Assembly: GCA_913775525.1 (NCBI GenBank)
Contig: CAJYLH010000022.1
Span: forward strand, 339,400-403,399
Source of the DNA: an uncultured Chryseobacterium sp.
GTDB lineage: Bacteria > Bacteroidota > Bacteroidia > Flavobacteriales > Weeksellaceae
Reading direction: 5' to 3'
DNA length: 64,000 bases
The notes under the pieces are model-generated. The model was not told where the DNA came from. It searched no databases and saw only the letters and a list, made by a program, of their open reading frames with translations. Each line of letters starts with the position of its first letter. Within the stretch, counting starts at the first letter, position 1. Shown piece after piece: positions 8,799 to 17,605 of the stretch. Both the position numbers and the translations under genes were made by a program.

Positions 8799-9827
8799 GT
8801 GAAAATCAGTCAGATCACCTTTACCCGTTTTGTTGCGGCCCTTGCTATTGTTATCTCCCATTTTAACAAAGACCTTTTTCTTTATCATCTGCCTTATGTT
8901 TCGGAAGTTTTCCTGCGGGCTAATGTAGGGGTTAGCTATTTTTTCATCCTGTCCGGGTTTATCATGATCATTGCTTATCACAGAAAAGAAAGAATAGGGT
9001 ATGCAGACTTTTACAGGAACAGGTTCGCGAGAATTTATCCGCTGTATGTTATCGGACTCCTATTATATTTTATAACCAGGCACTCCGGATTTAATGGGTA
9101 TAATCTGGTTCTGTATTTGTCAGGCCTTCAGAGCTGGATTCCGGGGAAAGCAATGATCCTGAATTTTCCAGGCTGGTCAATTTCTGTCGAATTTTTGTTT
9201 TATCTGCTTTTTCCTTTCCTGTATAACCGGTATTATTCAAAAAATAATAAAAGTATATGGGTGATTGCCGGTATCATCTGGCTGACTACACAGGTGTTTT
9301 CAAACCTTTATGTCCATTCTTCTTGGTATGAAGGTCCCCATACGGAAAGTCATGAACTCGGATTTTATTTCCCGATGCTTCACATCAATGAATTTCTGGC
9401 AGGAAACCTTGCCGGACTGCTTTTTATTAAGAAGTCAGTCCGGAAAAATTACGATATTGAAATCATAGTATTGGTCATGGTCATATTGTTATCGTTGGTC
9501 TTCATCCCGCTCAACTTCCATAATGGTCTTATGGCGGTATTTTTTATTCCGCTGATATTCCTGATCTCGCGGAATACTGGGAAGCTGACAAAGATATTTT
9601 CATGGAAACCACTGGAATACTCCGGAGAGATCAGCTATGCAATGTATATCGTCCATATTCCTGTTCTTTATATTTTAAGAGCTGCATTGATTTCCGCAAA
9701 ATATGATTTCAGCAATGATATAATTTTCCTGATTTATATTCCGGTATTGATTCTGATCTCAGCGCTTTTGTATGAAGCGGTAGAAAAACCTTTGCGGAAT
9801 ATATTGAAATCGAAAAACAAACATTAA
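8799..9827 (+). CDS. Acyltransferase family 3 (OafA/YrhL-like) membrane protein
   Basis: The 342-residue protein has about ten membrane helices and the acyltransferase-3 signature: an N-terminal TFTRFVAALAIVISHF with the conserved histidine, NVGVSYFFILSGF, RNRFARIYPLY, and WSISVEFLFYLLFP. It should move an acetyl group across the membrane to O-acetylate the polysaccharide on the periplasmic side. The start is GTG at 8799, which gives MKISQITFTRF; an ATG at a comparable place is lacking. It forms a two-gene plus-strand unit with the methyltransferase and ends 2 bases from the converging GT-C-like gene. Confidence 0.92.
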   Translation: MKISQITFTRFVAALAIVISHFNKDLFLYHLPYVSEVFLRANVGVSYFFILSGFIMIIAYHRKERIGYADFYRNRFARIYPLYVIGLLLYFITRHSGFNGYNLVLYLSGLQSWIPGKAMILNFPGWSISVEFLFYLLFPFLYNRYYSKNNKSIWVIAGIIWLTTQVFSNLYVHSSWYEGPHTESHELGFYFPMLHINEFLAGNLAGLLFIKKSVRKNYDIEIIVLVMVILLSLVFIPLNFHNGLMAVFFIPLIFLISRNTGKLTKIFSWKPLEYSGEISYAMYIVHIPVLYILRAALISAKYDFSNDIIFLIYIPVLILISALLYEAVEKPLRNILKSKNKH

Positions 9828-9828
9828 C

Positions 9829-11166
9829 TTATTTATTATCCATACGGATGATTTCTGATGTATTGATCCGGCAGTCTGATTCTGATGGGACGGGTGATTC
9901 AGATTCAAACATGTCAAATCCTTTATCAATAAGCCGTGCTTTAAAAAACAGAACGGCAGCATGGTTTCGTTCATGCTTATCTCTAAAGTTTTTATAAATG
10001 ATATTCACTTTCTTATGCACACAATTGCTTATAAAAGCATCATATTTATTGAGCAGGAAATCTGTACGTTTGTAATAGATCAATACAGTGAAATTGTTCA
10101 GGACCAGGATTGCAATAACGAAAACTTTCAGGGAGTTCAGTGTGTACCGTGGAATATTAAAAACAATAATCATGGCAAGGTACAGGAAAGCATTGCTTTT
10201 GATGCGGATATTGTCATCAATAATCGTGGTATAATAGCTATACAATAAACTTAAAAGAATTCCTGAACAGCAAAGCACCAGATAGAAATTGAAACTGCTT
10301 AATTTTTTTCCTTTTTTAATGACAAGCAAAATCCCGCCTGTAATCAACAATAACCCTGAATACAAATGTATAAAGGATATCCGGGACAGAATTCCTTTGT
10401 GTAAAATACTATGGAAGAGGCTGAAATCATGGCATAAAGAATACAGGAAATGAGGAATAAATACGCTAAAGAGATGTACTGGAGCCTGGTGAAGATGGCT
10501 TCTGTTTCCGAATGCATAGCCACAGTACAAAGAATTGATCATCAGATATAAGAATACGCCTAGTGAAGCAACTGTCATTGCAGACAGGTAAGATATTAAT
10601 GAATATTTTTTTCTCCATGATATCAAGGCTAGAAACAGCATTGAAAAGACAAAAACAAAAATACCTGAAAAACGGACAGATACCAGCATAAAAAACAGGA
10701 TTCCCAGGTAAGCGGCATATTTAGGTTTGATTCCTTCCCTACTTATTCTGTACACATAATAAATGATCAGGTAATTAAAAAAGTAATACAAAGGTTCTGA
10801 GAGGCTGTAAGGATAAAATCCTACAAACGGATAGAAAGAGAAAATAACCAGTGTCTGAGGGAAATAAAATTTCTTTTTGTATGAAAAGAGAACAATCCCC
10901 AGGTAGGAAAGGATATTCACTACTTTTGAAGCAGTAAAATAACTGCCGGTTAGATAGCTTAAGGTTTTAACCGCCAGAGGATAACCTAATGGAAAATTCA
11001 CTTTGTAGGTCCAGAAATCCTTTGCCTGGAGAAAATACTGAATGCTGTCGGGAGTCAGGTCTCCGGATGAGTACATAACTTTCAGCACAAAGAAACTTAA
11101 TGTTCCCAGAATTATGATACAATCTAATATGCTGCTCTGTTTTTCATAGGAAAGCAGTCCTTTCAT
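9829..11166 (-). CDS. Polytopic membrane protein, GT-C glycosyltransferase-like
   Basis: The 445-residue protein has about ten or more membrane helices. The first periplasmic loop carries GDLTPDSIQYFLQAKDF with acidic residues, followed by FPLGYPLAVK, a layout seen in GT-C fold enzymes that use polyprenyl-phosphate sugars. A SLSEPLYYFFN segment follows in the next helix pair. The charged C-terminal tail (about residues 380-445) is outside the membrane. It may transfer a sugar from a lipid carrier in the periplasm. A repeat-unit polymerase is a weaker alternative. It overlaps the upstream GT2 gene by one base. Confidence 0.65.
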   Translation of the reverse strand: MKGLLSYEKQSSILDCIIILGTLSFFVLKVMYSSGDLTPDSIQYFLQAKDFWTYKVNFPLGYPLAVKTLSYLTGSYFTASKVVNILSYLGIVLFSYKKKFYFPQTLVIFSFYPFVGFYPYSLSEPLYYFFNYLIIYYVYRISREGIKPKYAAYLGILFFMLVSVRFSGIFVFVFSMLFLALISWRKKYSLISYLSAMTVASLGVFLYLMINSLYCGYAFGNRSHLHQAPVHLFSVFIPHFLYSLCHDFSLFHSILHKGILSRISFIHLYSGLLLITGGILLVIKKGKKLSSFNFYLVLCCSGILLSLLYSYYTTIIDDNIRIKSNAFLYLAMIIVFNIPRYTLNSLKVFVIAILVLNNFTVLIYYKRTDFLLNKYDAFISNCVHKKVNIIYKNFRDKHERNHAAVLFFKARLIDKGFDMFESESPVPSESDCRINTSEIIRMDNK

Positions 11167-12107
11167 TAAAATAGGTCTTTTCTGAAGTTAATATTATATA
11201 AGCCCGAACGAATACCGGGATAATCCGTGATAAGGTCTTTTGTTATCATACCCCATTTTTCCGGAACGGAAGCATTGGCAATTTCGAAACTGCGATACAT
11301 CCTCGCAATATGTTTCCGGATATGTTCCGGCATAGTCGGTTCGTTCAACGCCCACTCATTGACTTCTTTCCAAAGCAGTATTTTGGTTGAAGCAGGATTT
11401 ATAACACCTGAATCCACTTTTGTGATCCTGTTTTCTTCATGCACTCCTCTTACTGCTATTGCTTTATCCAGGATTCCCGGATAGAGATCCAGATAATAGG
11501 AGAGGCGGAACAGGAATTCCGTATCCTGATGAAGCCTGAGGTGTACTTTAAAAAGATCATGCATCCTGTTCAGGGATTCTTTCCTGATCGTTAGGGTATC
11601 AAGATGGATAAGACCAAATGATCCACGCATATTGAGCTGTCCTTCAAAGACGTCTTTGGGCGAATGCTTTTGATATACTGTAGTCAGGCGGTCACCGAAT
11701 ATGTTGTAGTATTGGGCCTTTGCCCGTTCGGAATAGTAATGGACACCCAAAGCACCATAAACACCTTCTATTTCATTATTTTTGAAGAGGTCTCTTTCAG
11801 CATCGAAACGGTTCGGCAGGTAATAATCATCAGCATCCAGAAAGGCTAGGAAATCTCCTGTTGCTTTTTCCAGGCCGAGGTTCCGGGTAGCACCTGCACC
11901 ATGGTTTCCTTGATCGGGGTGCTGAAAAAGTTTTACTTTTTCATATTGGGAAGCCAGTTGTGTACAGATCTCCAGTGCATTGTCCGGAGAACGGTCCTCT
12001 ATCAGAAGGACTTCATAGACTTCATCAAACTGCAGGGCTGATTCTACAGCCTGGGTAACGTATTTTTCGGCATTGTATACCGGAATAATGACTGAAATTT
12101 TCATCAT
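11166..12107 (-). CDS. Family 2 glycosyltransferase (paralogue of the one at 13.2-14.1 kb)
   Basis: The 313-residue protein starts with ISVIIPVYNAEKYVTQAVES and has EDRSPDN, the motif GNHGAGATRNLGL and FLDADDYYLPNRFDAE, so the GT-A core and DXD site are intact. The C-terminal part has HLRLHQDTEFLFRL and AVRGVHEENRITK. These same motifs occur almost unchanged in the protein at 13167-14114, so the two are tandem paralogues separated by one gene. The start overlaps the preceding gene by 4 bases, which indicates translational coupling. Confidence 0.92.
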   Translation of the reverse strand: MMKISVIIPVYNAEKYVTQAVESALQFDEVYEVLLIEDRSPDNALEICTQLASQYEKVKLFQHPDQGNHGAGATRNLGLEKATGDFLAFLDADDYYLPNRFDAERDLFKNNEIEGVYGALGVHYYSERAKAQYYNIFGDRLTTVYQKHSPKDVFEGQLNMRGSFGLIHLDTLTIRKESLNRMHDLFKVHLRLHQDTEFLFRLSYYLDLYPGILDKAIAVRGVHEENRITKVDSGVINPASTKILLWKEVNEWALNEPTMPEHIRKHIARMYRSFEIANASVPEKWGMITKDLITDYPGIRSGLYNINFRKDLF

Positions 12108-13174
12108 GGCCTGAATTTTACGCTTCGGTGTTCTGCCTGTAAATAAATTAACCGGTTGTTCCGTATGCTTTCATTGACATTTTTTACTACTGCTTCCGGA
12201 CTGAGGTAGTCGTTATAATAATTCAGCACCTGCTGTTTCATCGAAGAGATGTCATCTTCAGAATAATTGAACAATTCATCAGCAAGGATGGTTTTCAAGT
12301 GATCCAGATGCTCAAAAATGACCGCATTAAAGCCGTGTTTCAAATGAGGGTACATCACTTCTGCGTATTCCTTCTGTATTAATGGAATGGTTCCTACGGA
12401 CATGGCTTCAATTACATTATGGCAAAGCGGCATTACCACTCCGGGACAGCACAGGTAAAAATTGAAGCGGGAGACTAATCCTCTTACCTCTTCCATAGGA
12501 ATCTGATACTGTTCCTTAATGGCAAAAACATATTTCTTGTCAAGCAAATCCTCAGATTCTGTAATGTCTTTTTTGCCTCTGATGGAAACAAAAGATTTCT
12601 GTTTCCTGAAAAAGTTCAGCAGGTCGATCCGTGTTGCAACGGAAAAAGCCGTTTTTTTAATGGCCATATAAGCTGTAGGATCAAAATTTCCATAGCAGAA
12701 GACTGCATTGATTCGTTTCTTGTCAGTATCAATTTCCTGGTTCCATAATCCTTTGTGATACATAAAAGGATGAAAGCTCATGGGCACATGAAAAACATTC
12801 CCTTCCCGGTTTTTCCATGTAAAATAAGATTTAAAATAATCGGGACTCAGCATATCCTGTGTAAGTTCTACAACATGATCGGGCATATTTTTCTTCCGGA
12901 TGCTCAAAAAGTGTTTCTCTCGCACCATTAATCCCAAATACCGGTCCTTGTTCCTGAGGTTCCTGAATTTGGCAAAATCCATAGGATAATAGATGGTATA
13001 GCCTGAAAGCTGATACATTTTGACCAGCAGGTAAAAAAAGCGGTGATACAGGTTCGGATCAGGACAACTGATAAGCAGGGCATGCTTATTTTGAGGCGGA
13101 GTGTACAACCAGGCCCTCGCAAATGCAGCAGCATCACTAATAAGCGTTCGTATCTGATGAATTTTTTTAACCAT
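12104..13174 (-). CDS. Putative GT-B type glycosyltransferase
   Basis: The 356-residue protein has no glycosyltransferase motif near its start, but the C-terminal third reads FYLCCPGVVMPLCHNVIEAM, SVGTIPLIQ and HLKHGFNAVIF, the pattern of a GT-B donor domain or exostosin-like protein. An RHRFFYLL-like helical N-terminus (LYHRFFYLLVKMYQ) precedes. It lies between two paralogous GT2 genes and overlaps both by a few bases, so it is surely part of the same operon. The function as a transferase is inferred from the C-terminal motif and context. Donor and linkage are unknown. Confidence 0.6.
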   Translation of the reverse strand: MVKKIHQIRTLISDAAAFARAWLYTPPQNKHALLISCPDPNLYHRFFYLLVKMYQLSGYTIYYPMDFAKFRNLRNKDRYLGLMVREKHFLSIRKKNMPDHVVELTQDMLSPDYFKSYFTWKNREGNVFHVPMSFHPFMYHKGLWNQEIDTDKKRINAVFCYGNFDPTAYMAIKKTAFSVATRIDLLNFFRKQKSFVSIRGKKDITESEDLLDKKYVFAIKEQYQIPMEEVRGLVSRFNFYLCCPGVVMPLCHNVIEAMSVGTIPLIQKEYAEVMYPHLKHGFNAVIFEHLDHLKTILADELFNYSEDDISSMKQQVLNYYNDYLSPEAVVKNVNESIRNNRLIYLQAEHRSVKFRP

Positions 13175-14114
13175 TGTGATGTCTTGTTAAAGCGTGAAAA
13201 CGGTATCGGGTCTTTACTATAGGCGGATTGAACACAGCAGCAGCAAAATAGGATATCCATTTATGCAACCCTTTCTGATTAGCTATTTTGAAACTGAGGT
13301 AATTCAGCTTTATCACCTGCAGGCAATCCTGTTCCAACGGTTGTTTCCTGCTCCACTGATAGAGTGACTGGTGAAGCAGGAAATTATTTTTGTAAAAGCC
13401 GGTGGAGTAGAGCTTTATTTTTGTAATCCTGTTGTCATCATGTACCCCTCTTACGGCAACGGCCTCGTCAATAATTCCTGATTTAAGATGGCAGTGATAC
13501 GCTAATTTTATAATAAAATCCGAATCCTGATGAACCCGTAAGCCCGCATTGAACTGAATATTATTTTTGAGTATAATTGACCTTCTTACCGTTAAACCAT
13601 TCAGGTGAAAAAAAGTACCAAATGTTTTTGAAGTCAATCCTAAAAGCCCTCTGAAGACTTCTTTGCCTTCTGCGGGGAAATTAACTGTAGTAAGGGAAAC
13701 ATTCTTAAATTTATTCTGAAATTCCTCCTGCCCTTTTTTAGAAAGAAATTCTACGCCAACTGCCCCGAAAACACCTTCTATCCGGGAATTTTCAAAAAGT
13801 TTCCGTTCGGCATCAAAGCGATTCGGGAGGTAATGATCGTCAGCATCCAGAAAGGCGATGAACTCACCTTCGGCTTTTTGCATCCCTAAATTTCTTGTTG
13901 CTCCGGCTCCGTGATTTCCCAGGTCCGGATGCCTGAATACTTTGATCCTGGAATCTTCTGAAGCAAGCCTGTTGCATATTTCCAGTGAATTGTCCTGAGA
14001 CTGGTCTTCCGCCAGGATCACTTCTTTAACCTCACCAAACTGTAGGGCTGAATGTACTGCTTTTTCAAGGAATAAAGATGCATTATATACTGGAATGATG
14101 ACTGATATATTCAT
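13167..14114 (-). CDS. Family 2 glycosyltransferase (paralogue of the one at 11.2-12.1 kb)
   Basis: The 315-residue protein has the GT-A motifs ISVIIPVYNASLFLEKAV, EDQSQDN, GNHGAGATRNLGM and FLDADDHYLPNRFDAE. Its second half has GLRVHQDSDFIIKLAYH and AVRGVHDDNRITK, matching the paralogue at 11166-12107 block by block. The C-termini differ, which may reflect a different acceptor. It overlaps neighbours at both ends (8 bases and 4 bases), so it is translated within one operon. Confidence 0.92.
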   Translation of the reverse strand: MNISVIIPVYNASLFLEKAVHSALQFGEVKEVILAEDQSQDNSLEICNRLASEDSRIKVFRHPDLGNHGAGATRNLGMQKAEGEFIAFLDADDHYLPNRFDAERKLFENSRIEGVFGAVGVEFLSKKGQEEFQNKFKNVSLTTVNFPAEGKEVFRGLLGLTSKTFGTFFHLNGLTVRRSIILKNNIQFNAGLRVHQDSDFIIKLAYHCHLKSGIIDEAVAVRGVHDDNRITKIKLYSTGFYKNNFLLHQSLYQWSRKQPLEQDCLQVIKLNYLSFKIANQKGLHKWISYFAAAVFNPPIVKTRYRFHALTRHHNG

Positions 14115-15022
14115 GCTGATCTGGGAATTTGTAATAATATACTCTTTATATAATTTTCTGCATACTCCTCCGGGAGATCAAGTGACTCCTGCTGCTCAGT
14201 TTCATTAAGATGCCGTCCCGGAATTGGTGTCTTTTCAGTTGCTTTTCTCAAAAACCACATGTATTCAATATCAATATGGCCGATATCAACTGCCCAAAAC
14301 CCTGCTTTGGCAAGATCATGACAAAGAATCGTTGCCGTAGGGCCCAATGCTGCCAGAATAAGTTTATCTTCTCCATAGAATCGGGCTGCCTCGTAAATGT
14401 CTTGATAAACTCGGAAAGCGTGTTTTTCAGGACATATGATCCTTTCAATAGACTTTGCATTGCTGAAGAGGTCGTTTCCAATCCCTAATCTGGAATATCT
14501 TCCCTCTATAATCAGGATATCTTTTTCATCCCAGATTCTTTTCAGGGTATTGACAGTTCTTTTTATTCTGCTCTCAGACTTATCTTTAAAGCCGATATAA
14601 AACCGGCTGATAAATGCATTCCCGTAAGTCCTTTGAATATCAAGAAAAGGAGCTATTCTTTTCCCATAATGATTGATGAAATTTTTCCACCAGTATTTGG
14701 TATTGATATCAAAGTTACGGAATGAACAGAACTGTTCCGGAAGGCATACTATATGATTGCTTAGATTACCAGCCAATACTTCTTTGAGTTTTAGACGGAT
14801 CTCATGACTGTTTTCCTGGAATTCAAGATAATGTTCAGGAAACAGGAGCCTGAATTCACCGTCCCCGAATCTGCTGGCCGATTTCCTACCCGTAATAATT
14901 TCACTGATGCATTTCTCTACAGGCATGACTTTATACCTGGGAAATCCCTGCCTCAATTTCCTGGTTTGTAAAACCCATTGGTAATAATAAAAGGTTGAAG
15001 ATAGCTTTTCTTTGAATGCCAT
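14111..15022 (-). CDS. GT-D fold glycosyltransferase (SP_1767 / DUF1792 type)
   Basis: The 303-residue protein carries the hallmarks of the DUF1792 group: SASRFGDGEFRLL, with the D-x-E metal site near the N-terminus, and a C-terminal LAALGPTATILCHDLAKAG followed by AVDIGHIDIEYMWFLR. The first characterised members of this group are streptococcal enzymes with a GT-D fold that extend glycans on serine-rich repeat adhesins. Here it lies inside a polysaccharide operon between asnB and a GT2 gene, so it probably transfers a hexose to the polysaccharide. The family match is strong and the substrate is unknown. Confidence 0.85.
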   Translation of the reverse strand: MAFKEKLSSTFYYYQWVLQTRKLRQGFPRYKVMPVEKCISEIITGRKSASRFGDGEFRLLFPEHYLEFQENSHEIRLKLKEVLAGNLSNHIVCLPEQFCSFRNFDINTKYWWKNFINHYGKRIAPFLDIQRTYGNAFISRFYIGFKDKSESRIKRTVNTLKRIWDEKDILIIEGRYSRLGIGNDLFSNAKSIERIICPEKHAFRVYQDIYEAARFYGEDKLILAALGPTATILCHDLAKAGFWAVDIGHIDIEYMWFLRKATEKTPIPGRHLNETEQQESLDLPEEYAENYIKSILLQIPRSA

Positions 15023-15024
15023 AT

Positions 15025-16821
15025 CTACAGATGGATTTTGTTATTTTCAGCCCAAAGTGCCAGCTGGAGGAGATTCCAGTGTTTCATATCCTTATTTAAA
15101 AACTTTTGGGATTCATTAAAATCAATCAATTTAAAAACTTTATGCTGGGGATCTCTCAACAGGCTGTCTGAAAAAGAGATCAGTTCATCTTCTGCAAACC
15201 AGTCTTCTATAAAAGACCCGAAGCCCTGCTTGTTCCGGCTTTTAATCTGCTCTGTCCAATACGAACCCATCGCTTCACGCAGGATAATTTTGTCGTTCTG
15301 TTCATTGAGCTTCAGCTGTTGTGGCAACTGAATGCAGAATTCAGCAAAATCCTTGTCCAGGAACGGGGTCCTTACCTCAAGGGAATTGGCCATTGCCATT
15401 CGGTCTGATTTTACCAGCATGTTTCCCGGAACAAACTTTTCGAGATCAGTACGCATAATATCGTTCATGGAATTTTCATCCGGACTGAAACTGTAAGGCT
15501 GATGATAATCTTCCTGTATGCCCAATTCAGATCGCTCCTGTCCTGAAAAGAAATTGCGTACATGATTCTGATGAAAATCAAGAACGGAATTATATTTCAG
15601 ATTCTGCTGCGAAATGAAAGACAATTGCTTCACCTTCCCATATAAAGATAGGCCAAATTTTGCAATGATATTCTGATATGTGAAGTGATTCCTCATCATA
15701 TTTTCCACTGTGTAAAAGCTGTAGCCGCCGAAAAGTTCGTCACCGGCATCTCCGGAAAGCACTACTTTTAAATTTTTTACGGCAGCCCTGCATATTTCGA
15801 AATGCGGGAGATATGATCTGTCTGCAAAAGGTTCATCAAGAAATGGGGACACCTTCAGCAGTGACCGGACCAGGCTCTGTTTTTTTTCATGGATCTCGAT
15901 ATGTTTCGTGCCATAGCGTTCTGCTATTCCTTTTGCATAATGCAGTTCATTACTTTCATTATCATATCCGAAGCTGATGGTGGTCTGCTGCGGCAGGAAA
16001 TCATTGATCAGTGCCACGACAGAGGATGAATCGAGCCCGCCGCTCAGGAAACTGCCGATTTCAACGTCGGCAACCAGCTGCTTTTTAATGGCATTTTTCA
16101 GCAGATAAATAAACTCCTCCTTAGCCTCCGAAAGGCTGATAGGCCTGTCTTTCGAAGGCAGGCTGTAATATCTTGATACGATTACTTTTCCGTCTTTCCA
16201 TAGGAGCTGATGTGCAGGAGGCAGCGTAAAAATATTGCTGTAAATACTCTGATAGGTACTTACATATCCATGCTGAAGGTAATGGGAAAGTGCTTCCTGA
16301 TTGATTCTCGGAATAATAAGTCCGGATGCCAGTAGAGCTTTGATTTCAGAGGCGAAAATGAACTCATTGTCAGGGCCTATGGCATAATAGAATGGTTTCT
16401 CACCGAAACGGTCCCGCGCACAGAAAAGCTGCTGCTTTTCTTCATCCCAGATGGCAAAAGCAAACATTCCCGGAAGATCATGGATCAGGTTTTCCTTTTT
16501 TCTCTGGTACATGGCAAGAATGACCTCAGTATCTGAGGTTCCTCGGTACGCATATTCCGGATATTGGGTTTTTATATTTTGATAACCGTAAATCTCACCG
16601 TTCAGAACAATGCATTCATTTCCGGTAGATGAGAACATAGGCTGTTTTCCGTTATCCGATAGATCGATGATGGAAAGCCTGCGGTGACCCAGTGCCGCAT
16701 TCGGATAAAATTCAAAATGTGCCGAATCCGGGCCACGATGCGCAATGGCATCCGTCATGTTTTGAAGCTGCTGCTGATAGCTTTCTGAGTTTCCTGCAAT
16801 AATTCCTGCAATCCCGCACAT
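15025..16821 (-). CDS. asnB: Glutamine-hydrolysing asparagine synthase-like amidotransferase
   Basis: The 598-residue protein has the class II glutaminase domain with the catalytic C2 exposed after Met removal (MCGIAGI), R49, and the LNGE motif at 73-76. It is followed by the ATP-pyrophosphatase domain with SGGLDSSS at about 260-267 and SGDAGDELFGGY. The length is that of AsnB. In polysaccharide loci such proteins often amidate a uronic acid instead of aspartate. With ugd in the same locus this could give an amide of glucuronic acid or a derivative, which is inference. The gene is 2 bases from the GT-D gene start and 19 bases from the methyltransferase gene. Confidence 0.93.
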   Translation of the reverse strand: MCGIAGIIAGNSESYQQQLQNMTDAIAHRGPDSAHFEFYPNAALGHRRLSIIDLSDNGKQPMFSSTGNECIVLNGEIYGYQNIKTQYPEYAYRGTSDTEVILAMYQRKKENLIHDLPGMFAFAIWDEEKQQLFCARDRFGEKPFYYAIGPDNEFIFASEIKALLASGLIIPRINQEALSHYLQHGYVSTYQSIYSNIFTLPPAHQLLWKDGKVIVSRYYSLPSKDRPISLSEAKEEFIYLLKNAIKKQLVADVEIGSFLSGGLDSSSVVALINDFLPQQTTISFGYDNESNELHYAKGIAERYGTKHIEIHEKKQSLVRSLLKVSPFLDEPFADRSYLPHFEICRAAVKNLKVVLSGDAGDELFGGYSFYTVENMMRNHFTYQNIIAKFGLSLYGKVKQLSFISQQNLKYNSVLDFHQNHVRNFFSGQERSELGIQEDYHQPYSFSPDENSMNDIMRTDLEKFVPGNMLVKSDRMAMANSLEVRTPFLDKDFAEFCIQLPQQLKLNEQNDKIILREAMGSYWTEQIKSRNKQGFGSFIEDWFAEDELISFSDSLLRDPQHKVFKLIDFNESQKFLNKDMKHWNLLQLALWAENNKIHL

Positions 16822-16840
16822 ATGGTTTCAATAATTAGTA

Positions 16841-17584
16841 TTAAAATTTTTCACATACAAAAATATCTTCATCAGGATTAAGTCCCATGCTTTTGTATTT
16901 CCCGGAAATATTGACCCGGCTTACAGTAAAGCCAACAGTCCGAAGCCTCTGCTCATAATCCTGTCCGTAAATTCTTACATGATCAAACTGACCAAATAAA
17001 GCTTCACGCTGAGCACGGTCTGTAATGGTAAAATCTTCAACAGTTTTCAGGCTGTTTTTAGAAATCGGAACCTGAAGAACTGCTTTTCCGCCAGGCTTCA
17101 GCACCCTGAAAAGTTCAGACATCGCTTTCGAATCTTCAGGGATATGTTCCAGTACATGGTTGCAGATAACGATATCGAAATGATCATCAGGATATTGTAT
17201 ATCCAGGACATTCATATTTTGTACATGATCCGGATATTCATATCCTTTTGTAAAAAGATCTCCGCAGACATATTCTCTGAAATTCTGTTTAAGGAAAAGT
17301 TTTGAAAGGTTTTGTTCGGGAGCAATGTGCAGAATGGCAAGATCTTTCCTGTCTGCCATCTTCAGCTCTTCCATAAAATAGGCATACAGAAGCCTTTCAC
17401 GATCTCTGGAATGGCACTGGTAGCATCCTGCCGCTCTTCTGCCGCCTCCTACCACCTGCTTTTCTTTAAGTACCGGCAGGTTATGACCCACGGTTTCCCA
17501 GTCTCTTGCGCGGTACCCGCAAAACGGGCAATAATATTTTGAACCTGAATGAGATAAAATTTTTAATCTTCTTAGAATGGACAT
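16841..17584 (-). CDS. SAM-dependent methyltransferase with N-terminal cysteine motif
   Basis: The 247-residue protein begins with a possible zinc-binding element: CPFCGYRARDW and then CYQCHSRDRERLL, four cysteines in two CxxC pairs. The C-terminal part is a class I methyltransferase with YPDDHFDIVICNHVLEHI and VLKPGGKAVLQVP. The classical glycine-rich SAM loop is weak (LHIAPEQNLS), as in the methyltransferase-11 group of cell-wall enzymes. It probably methylates a sugar of the polysaccharide. It lies between asnB and a GT2 gene on the same strand. Confidence 0.85.
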   Translation of the reverse strand: MSILRRLKILSHSGSKYYCPFCGYRARDWETVGHNLPVLKEKQVVGGGRRAAGCYQCHSRDRERLLYAYFMEELKMADRKDLAILHIAPEQNLSKLFLKQNFREYVCGDLFTKGYEYPDHVQNMNVLDIQYPDDHFDIVICNHVLEHIPEDSKAMSELFRVLKPGGKAVLQVPISKNSLKTVEDFTITDRAQREALFGQFDHVRIYGQDYEQRLRTVGFTVSRVNISGKYKSMGLNPDEDIFVCEKF

Positions 17585-17605
17585 ATATCTTTGTGTTTTT
17601 ATACT

